DNA of 64,000 nt from Herbaspirillum rhizosphaerae (lineage in GTDB: Bacteria; Pseudomonadota; Gammaproteobacteria; Burkholderiales; Burkholderiaceae_D), in the NCBI RefSeq assembly GCF_001189965.1, contig NZ_LFLU01000016.1:1-64000 (forward strand), given 5' to 3'. A program made the translations under genes and the position numbers. Of this stretch, positions 56,030-64,000 are shown piece by piece (position 1 is the stretch's first letter; each line of letters starts with the position of its first letter). The notes under the pieces were generated by a model that had not been told where the DNA came from, did no database searches, and was given only the letters and a program-made list of their open reading frames with translations.

Positions 56030-56920
56030 CTAGCTCCCTGTGGATTCTGTCGGTGCTTCTGGTTCGTTCAACTGCGCATCGAACGCGGCGGCGCGCTCCA
56101 CGCCGACCAGGCGGCCGACGTCGGCAAACTTTGCCATGCCGTCGATCAGGTGCGCGGTGTCGCCTGCATCGAACATGCTGCGCAGCATGGTTTGCTGCGC
56201 CTTGAATGTGGTCTGTATCAGCGATAAAGGATACAACGCCATGGCGAAGCCTGCTTGCGTCAATTGCTGCTGCGTGTAGCTGGGGCGCACGGTTTCGGCG
56301 GCGACGTAGATGACGGGAATCCTGACGCTGGAGGCGACCGCGTCGAGCTCGGCCGGCGTGCTCAGCGACGGCACCATGACGGCGTCGGCGCCGGCGCGTT
56401 CCATCGCCTTGGTGCGCGCGATGACTTCGTCGAGGCCGTAGATGGTCATGGCGTCGGTGCGGCCGATGATGACGAACTCGCTGCTTTTGCGGCCGGCCCG
56501 CGCGGCGCGCAGGCGCAAGGCCATTTCTTCGCTGGGGACCAGTTTCTTGCCGGCCATGGCGCCGCACTTCTTGGGCATGATCTGGTCTTCCAGATGCAGG
56601 CCGGCGATGCCGGCTTTTTCAAAGGCGCGCACGGTCTCGGCGATGTTGGCCGCGCCGCCGTAACCGGTGTCGGCGTCGACGATGACCGGGATGGACACTG
56701 CCTCGGCAATGCGAGCCGCCTGTTGCACCATGTCGGTCATGGTCAGCAGGCCGATGTCCGGCTTGCCATAGCTGGATGCGAGCGAGAATCCGGTCATGTA
56801 GGCGGCCTGAAAACCGGCCTGTTCAATCAGCAATGCGCCGAGCGGGTCATAGCAGCCAGGCACCGGTACGGCGCCGCCGCGGGCCAGCATGTCGCGTATC
56901 AACGTTCCTGGATGATGCAT
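56030..56920 (-). CDS. PrpB/isocitrate lyase-family lyase
   Basis: 296-aa (beta/alpha)8 barrel. VPVPGCYDPLGALLIEQAGF, metal-binding VDADTGYGG and LEDQIMPKKCG place it with 2-methylisocitrate and 2,3-dimethylmalate lyases; the catalytic Cys119 is kept, while the usual His after KKCG is Ala (KKCGAMAGKK). It should cleave a C-C bond of a 2-hydroxy-diacid to a 2-oxo acid plus a second acid. First gene of the operon, ribosome site AAGGAG. Oxaloacetate decarboxylase activity is an alternative, less likely because the Cys is present. Confidence 0.88.
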   Translation of the reverse strand: MHHPGTLIRDMLARGGAVPVPGCYDPLGALLIEQAGFQAAYMTGFSLASSYGKPDIGLLTMTDMVQQAARIAEAVSIPVIVDADTGYGGAANIAETVRAFEKAGIAGLHLEDQIMPKKCGAMAGKKLVPSEEMALRLRAARAGRKSSEFVIIGRTDAMTIYGLDEVIARTKAMERAGADAVMVPSLSTPAELDAVASSVRIPVIYVAAETVRPSYTQQQLTQAGFAMALYPLSLIQTTFKAQQTMLRSMFDAGDTAHLIDGMAKFADVGRLVGVERAAAFDAQLNEPEAPTESTGS

Positions 56921-57127
56921 CGGTATGGTCTCCTTCGTACGCACGTGAATCTCGCGTGTACTTTACCTGCACTGCGCCATAAATCGTAATTTTTTGATGC
57001 GCGAATTGTTTCCGCTTTGTTTCCGATGCGTCTCTGCTTCTTGTTTTCTGCTTGTTCTGTTTCTTTCGGTGCTCGCCGGCGCTTGCCAGCACACACAGGG
57101 CGGTCTGCTTCGCTGTATTTATTTTTA

Positions 57128-57158
57128 TTGACTTTGATTAATCATACTTAGTAGTATG
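57128..57158 (+). promoter_or_regulatory. promoter with palindromic operator, MaoC operon
   Basis: TTGACTTTGAT (57128-57138) provides a -35, and TAGTAT at 57152-57157 is a -10 at 18-bp spacing. The 16-bp palindrome CATACT-TAGT-AGTATG (57143-57158) covers the -10. The same module recurs in reverse at 61747-61777. A repressor bound here would block the promoter; the TetR protein at 63012 is the natural candidate. The 56921-57285 gap also contains a small GCCGC/GCGGC hairpin in the leader and no gene. Confidence 0.65.
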
Positions 57159-57285
57159 TTTATGTCAAGGACGATTCTTCATTTTCCTTAGCCGCATTGC
57201 GGCATCCCTCCTGCATCGCCCTGATGTATCCGCAGTTCTCTCGTGTGCACCCGAAGCAATCGAACACCACATGTGACGAGGCCTC

Positions 57286-58221
57286 ATGACCATCGACTAT
57301 CGCAAGCTGATGCACTGGAAGATCCCGATCGCGCGGCAGCACGTGACGCCGCACGATTGCATGCTCTATGCGCTGGGTATCGGCCTGGGCGCCAATCCGC
57401 TGGATCGCGACGAATTGCACTACGTCTACGAAGAAGGCCTGCGCGTGCTGCCGACCATGGCGGCGGTGCTGGCCTATCCCGGCTTCTGGATGAAGCTGCC
57501 CGAAACCGGTATCGACTGGACCCGCGTGGTGCACGCCGAACAGCAAATCATCCTGCATCGCCCGTTGCCGGTATGCGCACGCCTGATCGGCGACACCCGC
57601 ATCGTCGATATCGTCGACAAGGGGCCCGGCAAGGGCGCGCTGATCTATCAGGAACGCGTGGTCACCGAAGAAACCAGCGGCGAGCCGATCTGCACCCTGC
57701 GCATGACCACCATGTGCCGCGGCGACGGCGGCGTAGAAGGCATGCCGTCCGCCGCCACTGCCCACACGCCGCATCCGGCCCCGGCCGCGCTGCCGGAAAC
57801 CGCGCCCGACTTTTGCATCGACCTGCCCATCCTGCCTCAGGCGGCGCTGATCTATCGCCTCTCCGGCGACACCAATCCCTTGCATGTCGATCCCGACGTC
57901 GCGCTGCGCGCCGGTTTCGATCGCCCCATCCTGCATGGGCTGTGCACCTTCGGCGTGGCCGGCCATGCGATCTTGAAAACCATCTGCTGGTCGCATAAGC
58001 TGGAGATCAAATCCATCGGCGCGCGTTTCTCGGCGCCGGTATTTCCCGGCGAAACCGTGCGCACCGAAATCTGGCGGCGCGACGCCGGCCGCATTGCGTT
58101 TCGCTGTAGCGTGCCGGAGCGCGACGTGGTAGTGCTCAACTTCGGCCAGGCCGACATTGCGCCGCACGCCGCCGATTTGCACACGCACACGGTCAACAAG
58201 GAAAAAATCCATGCCGCTTGA
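57286..58221 (+). CDS. MaoC-type enoyl-CoA hydratase
   Basis: 311 aa with two hot-dog domains, the peroxisomal hydratase-2 layout. The N-terminal domain has TPHDCMLYALGIGLGANPLD. The C-terminal domain carries the hydratase-2 motif YRLSGDTNPLHVDPDVALRA, GFDRPILHGLC with catalytic Asp and His. It should add water to 2-enoyl-CoA giving the R-3-hydroxy form. The stop overlaps the next gene's start by 11 bp. Placement in the presumed TetR regulon fits acyl-CoA breakdown. Confidence 0.92.
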   Translation: MTIDYRKLMHWKIPIARQHVTPHDCMLYALGIGLGANPLDRDELHYVYEEGLRVLPTMAAVLAYPGFWMKLPETGIDWTRVVHAEQQIILHRPLPVCARLIGDTRIVDIVDKGPGKGALIYQERVVTEETSGEPICTLRMTTMCRGDGGVEGMPSAATAHTPHPAPAALPETAPDFCIDLPILPQAALIYRLSGDTNPLHVDPDVALRAGFDRPILHGLCTFGVAGHAILKTICWSHKLEIKSIGARFSAPVFPGETVRTEIWRRDAGRIAFRCSVPERDVVVLNFGQADIAPHAADLHTHTVNKEKIHAA

Positions 58222-59368
58222 TGAGCAGACACGCAGCCAGTTCGTGACGGCGGTGGAACGCTTCGTCGCCGAGCGCCTGCTGCCGGCGGAGACGCTGGTC
58301 GAAGAGCAAGGCCGCGTGCCGGACGACATCCTCGGCGAAATGGCGGCGTTGGGCCTGTTCGGCCTGAGTATCCCCGAGCGCTGGGGCGGCCTCGGGCTCG
58401 GCATGGAAGATGAAGTCGCCGTGCTGATCGCGCTGTGCCGCGCCAACCTGTCGTTTCGCTCCGCCATCGGCATCAACAACGGGGTCGGCTCGCACGGCCT
58501 GCTGACCTACGGCAGCGACGCCCAGCGCGAACGCTATCTGCCGCGACTGGCCAGCGGCGAAATGATCGCCTCGTTCTGCCTCACCGAACCGGACTGCGGC
58601 TCGGACGCCGCTGCCCTGCGCACCAGCGCGCGCCGCGACGGCGATCATTGGGTGCTGGACGGCGTCAAGCGCTACATCACCAACGCGCCGTCGGCCGACG
58701 TCTTCACCGTGATCGCGCGCACCGATCCCGCGAGCCGCGATCATCGCGGCCTGACGGCCTTCCTGGTGGATCGCAATGCGCCCGGCCTCAGCATCGGAAA
58801 AACCGATCGCAAGATGGGCTTGCACGGTTCGCATACGGCCGATGTGACGTTCGCACATTGCACCGTTCCCGCCGACGCCATCATCGGCGAACCGGGGCTG
58901 GGTTTTGCGCTGGCGATGTCGTCGCTCAATCGCGGCCGTCTCGGCATCGCCGCCGCCGCCATCGGCGCCGGCCTGCGCCTGATGCAAGAAGCGCTCGACT
59001 ATGCCACGCAACGCCGCAGCTTCGGCGAGCCGATTGCGCAGCACCAGCTGGTGCAGGCGATGCTGGCCGATTCGGAAACCGAACTGTTCGCTACGCGCTG
59101 CATGGTGGAACACACCGCGCGCCGCTTCGACCAGGGGCTGCCGGTGATCAAGGAAGCGTCCTGCTGCAAGCTGTTCGCCACCGAAACGGTCGGCAAGGTC
59201 GCCGACCGCGTGCTGCAGATTTTCGGCGGCGCGGGTTTCATGGCGGAGTATCCGATCGAGCGCATCTACCGCGACGTGCGCGTGATGCGCATCTACGAAG
59301 GGACCTCGCAGATTCAGCAATTGCTGATTGCGAAGCAGATGCTCAAGGAGCATGCGGGGAAGCGCTAA
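58211..59368 (+). CDS. acyl-CoA dehydrogenase
   Basis: 385 aa FAD enzyme. ASFCLTEPDCGSDAAALRTS and WVLDGVKRYITNAPSADVFT are the FAD/substrate stretches, and RIYEGTSQIQQLLIAK contains the catalytic Glu at the standard place. It introduces the 2,3 double bond in acyl-CoA and passes electrons to ETF. The start overlaps the MaoC gene end, so both are co-translated; AAGGAAAA serves as ribosome site. Two such dehydrogenases in the cluster suggest two oxidation steps or a branched substrate. Confidence 0.93.
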   Translation: MPLDEQTRSQFVTAVERFVAERLLPAETLVEEQGRVPDDILGEMAALGLFGLSIPERWGGLGLGMEDEVAVLIALCRANLSFRSAIGINNGVGSHGLLTYGSDAQRERYLPRLASGEMIASFCLTEPDCGSDAAALRTSARRDGDHWVLDGVKRYITNAPSADVFTVIARTDPASRDHRGLTAFLVDRNAPGLSIGKTDRKMGLHGSHTADVTFAHCTVPADAIIGEPGLGFALAMSSLNRGRLGIAAAAIGAGLRLMQEALDYATQRRSFGEPIAQHQLVQAMLADSETELFATRCMVEHTARRFDQGLPVIKEASCCKLFATETVGKVADRVLQIFGGAGFMAEYPIERIYRDVRVMRIYEGTSQIQQLLIAKQMLKEHAGKR

Positions 59369-59393
59369 TCGTCTTTGGTGTCCTTCTATGCTT

Positions 59394-59498
59394 TAGCGGC
59401 TGTTGCAAAGCGCAGCTGGCTAGGCGCGACGACGCAGACAGTGCGAATGCACGGCAAGGAGGAGCAACAACGCCAGATGCGTTTTGCAACAGCCGCTA
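59394..59498. repeat. palindromic repeat between convergent genes
   Basis: Arms 59394-59420 and 59472-59498 match at 25 of 27 positions in inverted orientation (TAGCGGCTGTTGCAAA at the outer ends). The loop region contains a further GTGC-GAAT-GCAC mini-palindrome. The right edge supplies the TAG stop of the SDR gene. The element probably ends transcription from both sides. The sequence style resembles repeats I associate with Burkholderiales genomes; copy number has not been checked. Confidence 0.75.
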
Positions 59499-60323
59499 CG
59501 GGCGACCACCGCCGCAGATGACGATCTGCCCACTGATGTAATTCGACTCCGGAATGCAGAACAGATATACCGCCCCCGCTGCTTCCGCCGGCGTGCCGGC
59601 GCGCCCCATCGGGATCATCGTTTCCAGGTTCTTCATCAGTTGCTGGTTGACGCCGACCTTGATCTCCTGCCCCGAGATGTTGATGGTGGCGTCGTCGCCC
59701 GCGGTCGCTTCCGTCAGCCGCGTCTTGATCAGGCCGAAGGCGACGCTGTTGACGTTGATCCTGTAGCGCCCCCACTCTTTCGCCAGCGCCTTGGTCAGGC
59801 CGTTGATGGCCGACTTGGCGGCGGAGTAATTGGCTTGCCCGGCGTTACCCATCACGCCTGACACCGAGGAAATATTCACCACCTTGCGGAACACTTCCTG
59901 GCCTTGTTCGGTCTCCTCCTTTGCCGCGCGGCGGAAATACTCCGATGCCGCGCGCAGGATTCGGAACGGCGCCGTGACGTGCACGTCCATGATGGCGTCC
60001 CACTGTTCGTCGGACATCTTCTGGATCACGTTGTCCCAGGTGTAGCCGGCGTTGTTGACGATGATGTCGAGGCGGCCGAAGGTGGACAACGCAGTGTCGA
60101 CGAAACGCGCCGCAAACTCGGGCGCGGTGACGTTGCCGACGCAGGCGGTGGCGCGTCCGCCGGCGGCGATGATTTCCTGCGTGACGCTCTCGGCGACGGC
60201 GGCGTCGAGATCGTTGATGACCAGGGCGGCGCCGTCGGCCGCCAGCTTAAGCGCGATCTCGCGTCCGATGCCGCGTCCCGAACCGCTGACGATGGCGACT
60301 TTTCCTTCCAGCTTGCTGCCCAT
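59496..60323 (-). CDS. SDR-family 3-hydroxyacyl dehydrogenase (FabG-like)
   Basis: 275 aa Rossmann enzyme. The cofactor loop IVSGSGRGIGREIALKLAAD, NNAGYTWDN, and the catalytic SSVSG ... YSAAKSA (Ser-Tyr-Lys) are intact. Asp at the end of strand 2 (VINDLDAA) points to NAD and hence to an oxidative role, here probably 3-hydroxyacyl-CoA to 3-oxoacyl-CoA. A roughly 20-residue insert before the C-terminus is unusual for FabG. AAGGAG ribosome site. It lies 91 bp after the thiolase gene on the same strand. Confidence 0.9.
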   Translation of the reverse strand: MGSKLEGKVAIVSGSGRGIGREIALKLAADGAALVINDLDAAVAESVTQEIIAAGGRATACVGNVTAPEFAARFVDTALSTFGRLDIIVNNAGYTWDNVIQKMSDEQWDAIMDVHVTAPFRILRAASEYFRRAAKEETEQGQEVFRKVVNISSVSGVMGNAGQANYSAAKSAINGLTKALAKEWGRYRINVNSVAFGLIKTRLTEATAGDDATINISGQEIKVGVNQQLMKNLETMIPMGRAGTPAEAAGAVYLFCIPESNYISGQIVICGGGRP

Positions 60324-60414
60324 ACTGTCTCCTTCAGTTTATTCAAACCTGCGTTGAACAATGGATGAAAACTGACGGCTTGCCGTGCCGGCGCCGTTCT
60401 GCTGTTGGCGTGCC

Positions 60415-61599
60415 TTATTGTTGTTGATAGAGCGTGACGACACAGGCACCGCCCAGGCCGAGGTTGTGCTGCAATCCCCAGCGCGCGCCTTCGACCTGGC
60501 GCTGCTCGGCTTGTCCGCGCAGTTGCCAGACCAGCTCGGCGCATTGCGCCAGGCCGGTGGCGCCGAGAGGATGACCTTTCGACAGCAAACCGCCGGAGGG
60601 GTTGGTGACGATCTTGCCGCCATAGGTGTTGTCGCCGTCGAGGATGAATTTTTCTGCGGTGCCGGGCGGCGTCAGTTTGAGTGCTTCGTAGCTGATCAAT
60701 TCGTTGGCGGTGAAGCAGTCGTGCAGCTCGACCACATCCAGGTCTTCGGGACCGACGCCGGCTTCGGCGTAGACGCTCTCCACCGCGGTCGCCGTCATGT
60801 CGTAACCGACCAGTTTGCGCATATCCCCGCTGTCGAAAGATTCCGGCCGGTCGGTGGTCATCGCCTGCGCCGCAATGGCGACGCGGGAGTCCAGCTTGAA
60901 CCAGCGTGCAAAACGTTTGGAACACAGCACCGCCGCCGCTGCACCGCAGGTCGGCGGACAACACTGGAAGCGCGTCATCAGGCCGAACACTTGCGGCGAC
61001 GCCATCACTTCTTCCAGTGTCAGCGGTGTTCGAAAAACGGCGTAGGGATTATGCGCGGCGTGACGGCGCGCCTTCACGGCGATGCGTCCGAAAGTTTCCG
61101 GCGCGATGCCGTACTGATCGAGATAGGCCTGGCCGGCGCCGCCGAAAAATTGCGCGGCGCGCGGCGCGTTGTCGTCGAAGCCCTGGATGCTTTTCATCGT
61201 GTCGGCAAAGCGCTGCAGCGGTGCCGGCCGGTCGGTGTAGACGGTCTTGAGCGCACCGGGCGACATCTGCTCGACGCCGACGACCAGCGCGCAATCGATA
61301 GCGCCGCAGGCGATCGCCTGGCGCGCGAGGAACAGCGCAGTGGAACCGGTAGCGCAATTATTGTTGACGTTGACGATGGGAATACCGGTGAGGCCGACTT
61401 CGTAAAGCATCGCCTGACCGCAGGTGGAGTCGCCGTAGACGTAGCCGGCATAGGCTTGTTCGATGGCTTCGTAACGTAACCCGGCGTCATGCAATGCTGC
61501 ACGGATTGCGGTCGCGCCCATGTCCACATACGACGTATTCGTACCCGGCTTGGCAAAGGGAATCATGCCCACGCCAACGACATAAACTTTTTCGCTCAT
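60415..61599 (-). CDS. SCPx-type thiolase
   Basis: 394 aa. The nucleophile Cys is in NVNNNCATGSTALFLARQAI, the His in LLSKGHPLGATGLAQ, and the C-terminal Cys in LGGACVVTLY. These motifs match sterol-carrier-protein-X-like thiolases, which often act on branched or aromatic 3-oxoacyl-CoAs. It would release acetyl- or propionyl-CoA. GAGGAG precedes the ATG. It is the first gene after the reverse copy of the shared promoter module at 61747-61777. Confidence 0.9.
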   Translation of the reverse strand: MSEKVYVVGVGMIPFAKPGTNTSYVDMGATAIRAALHDAGLRYEAIEQAYAGYVYGDSTCGQAMLYEVGLTGIPIVNVNNNCATGSTALFLARQAIACGAIDCALVVGVEQMSPGALKTVYTDRPAPLQRFADTMKSIQGFDDNAPRAAQFFGGAGQAYLDQYGIAPETFGRIAVKARRHAAHNPYAVFRTPLTLEEVMASPQVFGLMTRFQCCPPTCGAAAAVLCSKRFARWFKLDSRVAIAAQAMTTDRPESFDSGDMRKLVGYDMTATAVESVYAEAGVGPEDLDVVELHDCFTANELISYEALKLTPPGTAEKFILDGDNTYGGKIVTNPSGGLLSKGHPLGATGLAQCAELVWQLRGQAEQRQVEGARWGLQHNLGLGGACVVTLYQQQ

Positions 61600-61746
61600 G
61601 ACCGTCTCCTCGCCCCTTTCGGGACTCCGCCGGCAAGATTTTTAGCTGGCGTGTAAAGTATTGCGAACGCGTGTACTAAATATTTTAGTTGGCTAAAGCA
61701 AATGTTTCTGCTTGACCAACATGTAAGCACGTTGGTTGACTCTATT

Positions 61747-61777
61747 CATACTACTTAGTATATTAGATCAAAGTCAA
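61747..61777 (-). promoter_or_regulatory. promoter with palindromic operator, thiolase-SDR operon
   Basis: Read on the minus strand, TTGACTTTGAT (61777-61767) is followed after four bases by TATACT-AAGT-AGTATG (61762-61747). It matches the 57128-57158 module at 26 of 31 positions with identical spacing. The divergent gap 61600-61842 contains no gene and probably also holds the promoter of the plus-strand dehydrogenase-tetR genes. Confidence 0.65.
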
Positions 61778-61842
61778 TATAAGAAAAAGCCGCTCCACAA
61801 CACACCCTGCAGCCGCCCCACACACACGGCAATGGAGAGAAG

Positions 61843-63012
61843 ATGGCGATTATTTGGGACCCTCCGCTCACAGAGGAGGCTCGTAACTGGCGAGATGTTG
61901 CACGCCGGCTTGCGCATGATCAGTTGGCGCCGCTTGCGGCCGAGATCGATCGGGATCAGCGCTACCCACACGAAAACGTTCAGGCACTCCACGAGAGCGG
62001 CATCGCCTCGATGTTCATCCCCAGGGAATACGGCGGCGGCGGCGCCTCGCTGGTGGCGTTCTGCGCCGTCATCGAAGAACTCGCGCGCGCCTGCGCCTCC
62101 ACCAGCGGCATCGTCGCCACCCTGCAGCTGGGCGCATTGCCGCTGCTGCGCGCCGGCACCGACGCGCAGAAAGAAACCTACATCCGCTCCATCGTCGCCA
62201 GGCGCGAATCGATTTCCTTCGCCCTGAGCGAACGCGAGGCCGGTTCGGATCCTTCCAACATGCAGACGCTGGCCGTCCCGGAAAACGACGGCTGGCGGCT
62301 GCGCGGCGAGAAGCGCTGGATCGGCGGCGGCGGCGAGTGCGCCTACTACGTCGTGTTCGCGCAAACCGAGCCCGGCAAAGGACGCGCAGGCATCGCGGCC
62401 TTCATCGTCCCGGCCGACGCCGACGGCGTGCGCGACGATGCGCGCGAAGACAAGATGGGCATGCGCGGCACCGTCAACACCACCGTCGCGCTCAACACCT
62501 GGGTGCCGGCCGAGAGCATGATCGCCGCGCCCGGCAAAGCGCTCAAGCTGGCGCTGGAAGCCTTGAACGTCGGCCGCATCGTGGTGGCGGCGCAATCGAA
62601 CGGCATTGCGCTGGCGGCATTCACCGCTTCGGCGCGCCGCGCGGCGGTTCGCACCACCTTCGGACAGCATCTGGTCGACCATCAAGGCATAGGTTTCAAA
62701 CTTTCTGATGTCGCAACTCGGCTATCCGCAGGTAGAATGCTTGCATACGAGACCGCCCGTAGTTTCGATACCGGTCAGGATGTCGCGCTCATCGGCGCCC
62801 AAGCAAAGTTGTTCTGCAGCGAGGCTGCCCATGACGCAGTCGATATCGGCGTACAGGTATTTGGGGGGGAAGGTTTCGTCAAGCCTTCGCTTGTCGAGCG
62901 TCTTTATCGTGATCAGCGCGCCACCGAAATTTATGAAGGTACTTCGGAGATCCAAAGACTGGTGCTCGCACGAGCGATACATGCCGAGTTTAATAATGAG
63001 GAGCAAGCATAA
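61843..63012 (+). CDS. acyl-CoA dehydrogenase, second paralogue
   Basis: 389 aa. ISFALSEREAGSDPSNMQTL (FAD loop), WRLRGEKRWIGGGGECAYYV and RATEIYEGTSEIQRLVLARA (catalytic Glu) are present. The GGGGEC segment replaces the usual TNG/INA turn of straight-chain enzymes, so its acyl group may be unusual. GGAGA precedes the ATG at 61843. The TAATG overlap with tetR means co-expression. It is only modestly similar to the dehydrogenase at 58211. Confidence 0.92.
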   Translation: MAIIWDPPLTEEARNWRDVARRLAHDQLAPLAAEIDRDQRYPHENVQALHESGIASMFIPREYGGGGASLVAFCAVIEELARACASTSGIVATLQLGALPLLRAGTDAQKETYIRSIVARRESISFALSEREAGSDPSNMQTLAVPENDGWRLRGEKRWIGGGGECAYYVVFAQTEPGKGRAGIAAFIVPADADGVRDDAREDKMGMRGTVNTTVALNTWVPAESMIAAPGKALKLALEALNVGRIVVAAQSNGIALAAFTASARRAAVRTTFGQHLVDHQGIGFKLSDVATRLSAGRMLAYETARSFDTGQDVALIGAQAKLFCSEAAHDAVDIGVQVFGGEGFVKPSLVERLYRDQRATEIYEGTSEIQRLVLARAIHAEFNNEEQA

Positions 63013-63671
63013 TGAAGGTCGACACAGCACGTCCCACATCGACAACAAATGAATTTGCCGGAGACGATACGGATCCACGCAGCGAGATTCTCGATGCAGC
63101 GGCTCTGGCATTCATGACAAAAGGTTATGCCGCTACCAGCATCGACGATGTCGCCGATATTCTCAGCGCCACCAAGGGCAAGATCTACCATCATTACCGC
63201 AAGAAAGCGGATCTGTTCTTCGACGTGCACAAGCGCGGCATGGAAATGGACCTGGCCGCCGTGCAGGCCGCCGCTTCGCTGTCGCATCAAAAGTCGATCG
63301 ACAAGCTGCGCGCGATGACGCTGGCGCACATCACCGTGATCATGGATCACCTGCCCTACCAGCGCGTTGCCGTGCAAGGCCTGGAAATGCACCTGGCCGG
63401 TGAAACCACTGCCGCCCAGCGCGAAGTCCTGTCCGAAATCCTGGTGCTGCGCGATCAGTACGAAAACCTGTTCCGCGACACCATCCGCCTGGTCATGGAA
63501 GAAGGCCACGCGCCGCAACAGGACCTGCAGATCGTGGTGAAGGCATTCTTCGGCGCCCTCAACTGGACCACCATCTGGTTCCGTCCGCGCGCCGATCAGA
63601 CCGAAGCCGAAAAGCTGAGCGTCGCCGACACCATCGCCACCTTCGCCATTCGCGGGCTCGGAGCGGAGTAA
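63012..63671 (+). CDS. TetR-family transcriptional regulator
   Basis: 219 aa. The helix-turn-helix is at about 22-70 (RSEILDAAALAFMTKGYAAT, SIDDVADILSATKGKIYHHY). The ligand domain is helical and ends WTTIWFRPRADQTEAEKLSV. TetR repressors in acyl-CoA clusters usually release DNA on binding a CoA thioester. It likely acts at the CATACT-type palindromes at 57143 and 61747. Overlaps both neighbours by TAATG, so it is autoregulated through the operon. Confidence 0.93.
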   Translation: MKVDTARPTSTTNEFAGDDTDPRSEILDAAALAFMTKGYAATSIDDVADILSATKGKIYHHYRKKADLFFDVHKRGMEMDLAAVQAAASLSHQKSIDKLRAMTLAHITVIMDHLPYQRVAVQGLEMHLAGETTAAQREVLSEILVLRDQYENLFRDTIRLVMEEGHAPQQDLQIVVKAFFGALNWTTIWFRPRADQTEAEKLSVADTIATFAIRGLGAE

Positions 63672-64000
63672 TGCCCTCCGGTGTGCGCCTCGCCGCCGCG
63701 CCCCTGCATCTCGATCCCGCCGAAAGCTGGGATCGCGCCACGCTGGAATCATTCCAGCTGGCGAAGCTGCGTACCCAACTGGCGCGGCTCGCACAGGACA
63801 GCGCCTACTATGCGCCGCTGTTCAGACGGCTGGGCTGGAACGCCGGCGAACTCGGTTCGCTGGCCGACCTGAGCAAGCTGCCGTTCACGACCAAATCCGA
63901 CTACGTCCGTTCCATCGGTCCCGATGCGCCCTTCGGCCAGTTCATGACGGTGCCGCAGAGCGAAGTGCTGCGCATGCATTTTTCGTCCGGCACCACCTCG
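63671..64000 (+). CDS. phenylacetate-CoA ligase-like AMP-forming ligase, partial
   Basis: The first 110 codons of a gene running off the right edge. LRTQLARLAQDSAYYAPLFR and LSKLPFTTKSDYVRSIGPDA match the N-terminus of PaaK-type ligases, and the frame ends in the ATP-binding loop FSSGTTS. It would activate a carboxylic acid to its CoA ester and so start the pathway encoded here. Its ATG overlaps the tetR stop (TAATG). The aromatic or aliphatic nature of the substrate cannot be decided from this part. Confidence 0.88.
   Translation, partial: MPSGVRLAAAPLHLDPAESWDRATLESFQLAKLRTQLARLAQDSAYYAPLFRRLGWNAGELGSLADLSKLPFTTKSDYVRSIGPDAPFGQFMTVPQSEVLRMHFSSGTTS

Overview
The window looks like chromosomal DNA of a GC-rich, motile betaproteobacterium. 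Oxalobacteraceae (Herbaspirillum or a relative) is my best guess; this is inferred from gene families and overall style and has not been tested by any search. Supporting signs are porins ending in Phe, tandem uppP genes next to recQ, several diguanylate cyclases and chemoreceptors, and long palindromic repeats at gene ends. No rRNA, CRISPR array, prophage or transposase is visible. One tRNA (Gly, anticodon CCC) is present.

Layout. 0.1-6.2 kb: a LysR regulator, a dCache-GGDEF cyclase, a SAM methyltransferase, a MazG-like pyrophosphohydrolase and a Sel1-like secreted protein. 6.2-9.7 kb: an FCD-type GntR regulator, two GTATAC operator-like sites, a BMP-family binding protein, a flavin reductase, a 250-bp nested palindrome and a nucleoside deaminase. 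9.8-14.9 kb: two more diguanylate cyclases, a GyrI-like protein and a chemoreceptor. 15-23 kb: a lipoprotein, PhzF, an M20 peptidase, a 70-aa helical protein, a MetX-like hydrolase, a mutarotase, and a quinone reductase divergent from a LysR gene. 23.3-31.3 kb: an envelope-protein locus in which a fused two-module lipoprotein sits near separate genes for each module, together with two secreted trypsin-like proteases and another lipoprotein. 31.5-36.9 kb: a hydratase, then a porin / ABC ATPase / binding protein / permease operon. 37.2-43.9 kb: a cyclase and a patchwork region with a decayed copy of the arfB 3' end, two exported-protein genes, intact arfB, an AT-rich two-gene YcaO cassette bounded by inverted repeats, tRNA-Gly and trmB. 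44-51.6 kb: a chemoreceptor, recQ with two uppP paralogues, a flavin monooxygenase and an ArsC-like protein. 51.5-64 kb: an acid-catabolism region.

The right-hand 12 kb reads as one metabolic unit. A minus-strand operon encodes a PrpB/ICL-type lyase, both subunits of an aconitase-family hydratase, a NitT/TauT-type ABC ATPase and permease, and a TauD dioxygenase. Around it lie a complete set of acyl-CoA oxidation enzymes (CoA ligase, two acyl-CoA dehydrogenases, MaoC hydratase, SDR dehydrogenase, SCPx-type thiolase) and a TetR regulator. Two of its promoters carry nearly the same 31-bp promoter/operator module, which suggests one TetR regulon. I infer uptake and CoA-dependent breakdown of an unidentified, possibly branched, acid; the substrate cannot be read from sequence.

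The best candidates for something undescribed are this acid pathway, the YcaO cassette with its 81-residue partner, and the modular lipoprotein/protease locus. Long open frames opposite the GC-rich genes were judged to be codon-bias shadows.
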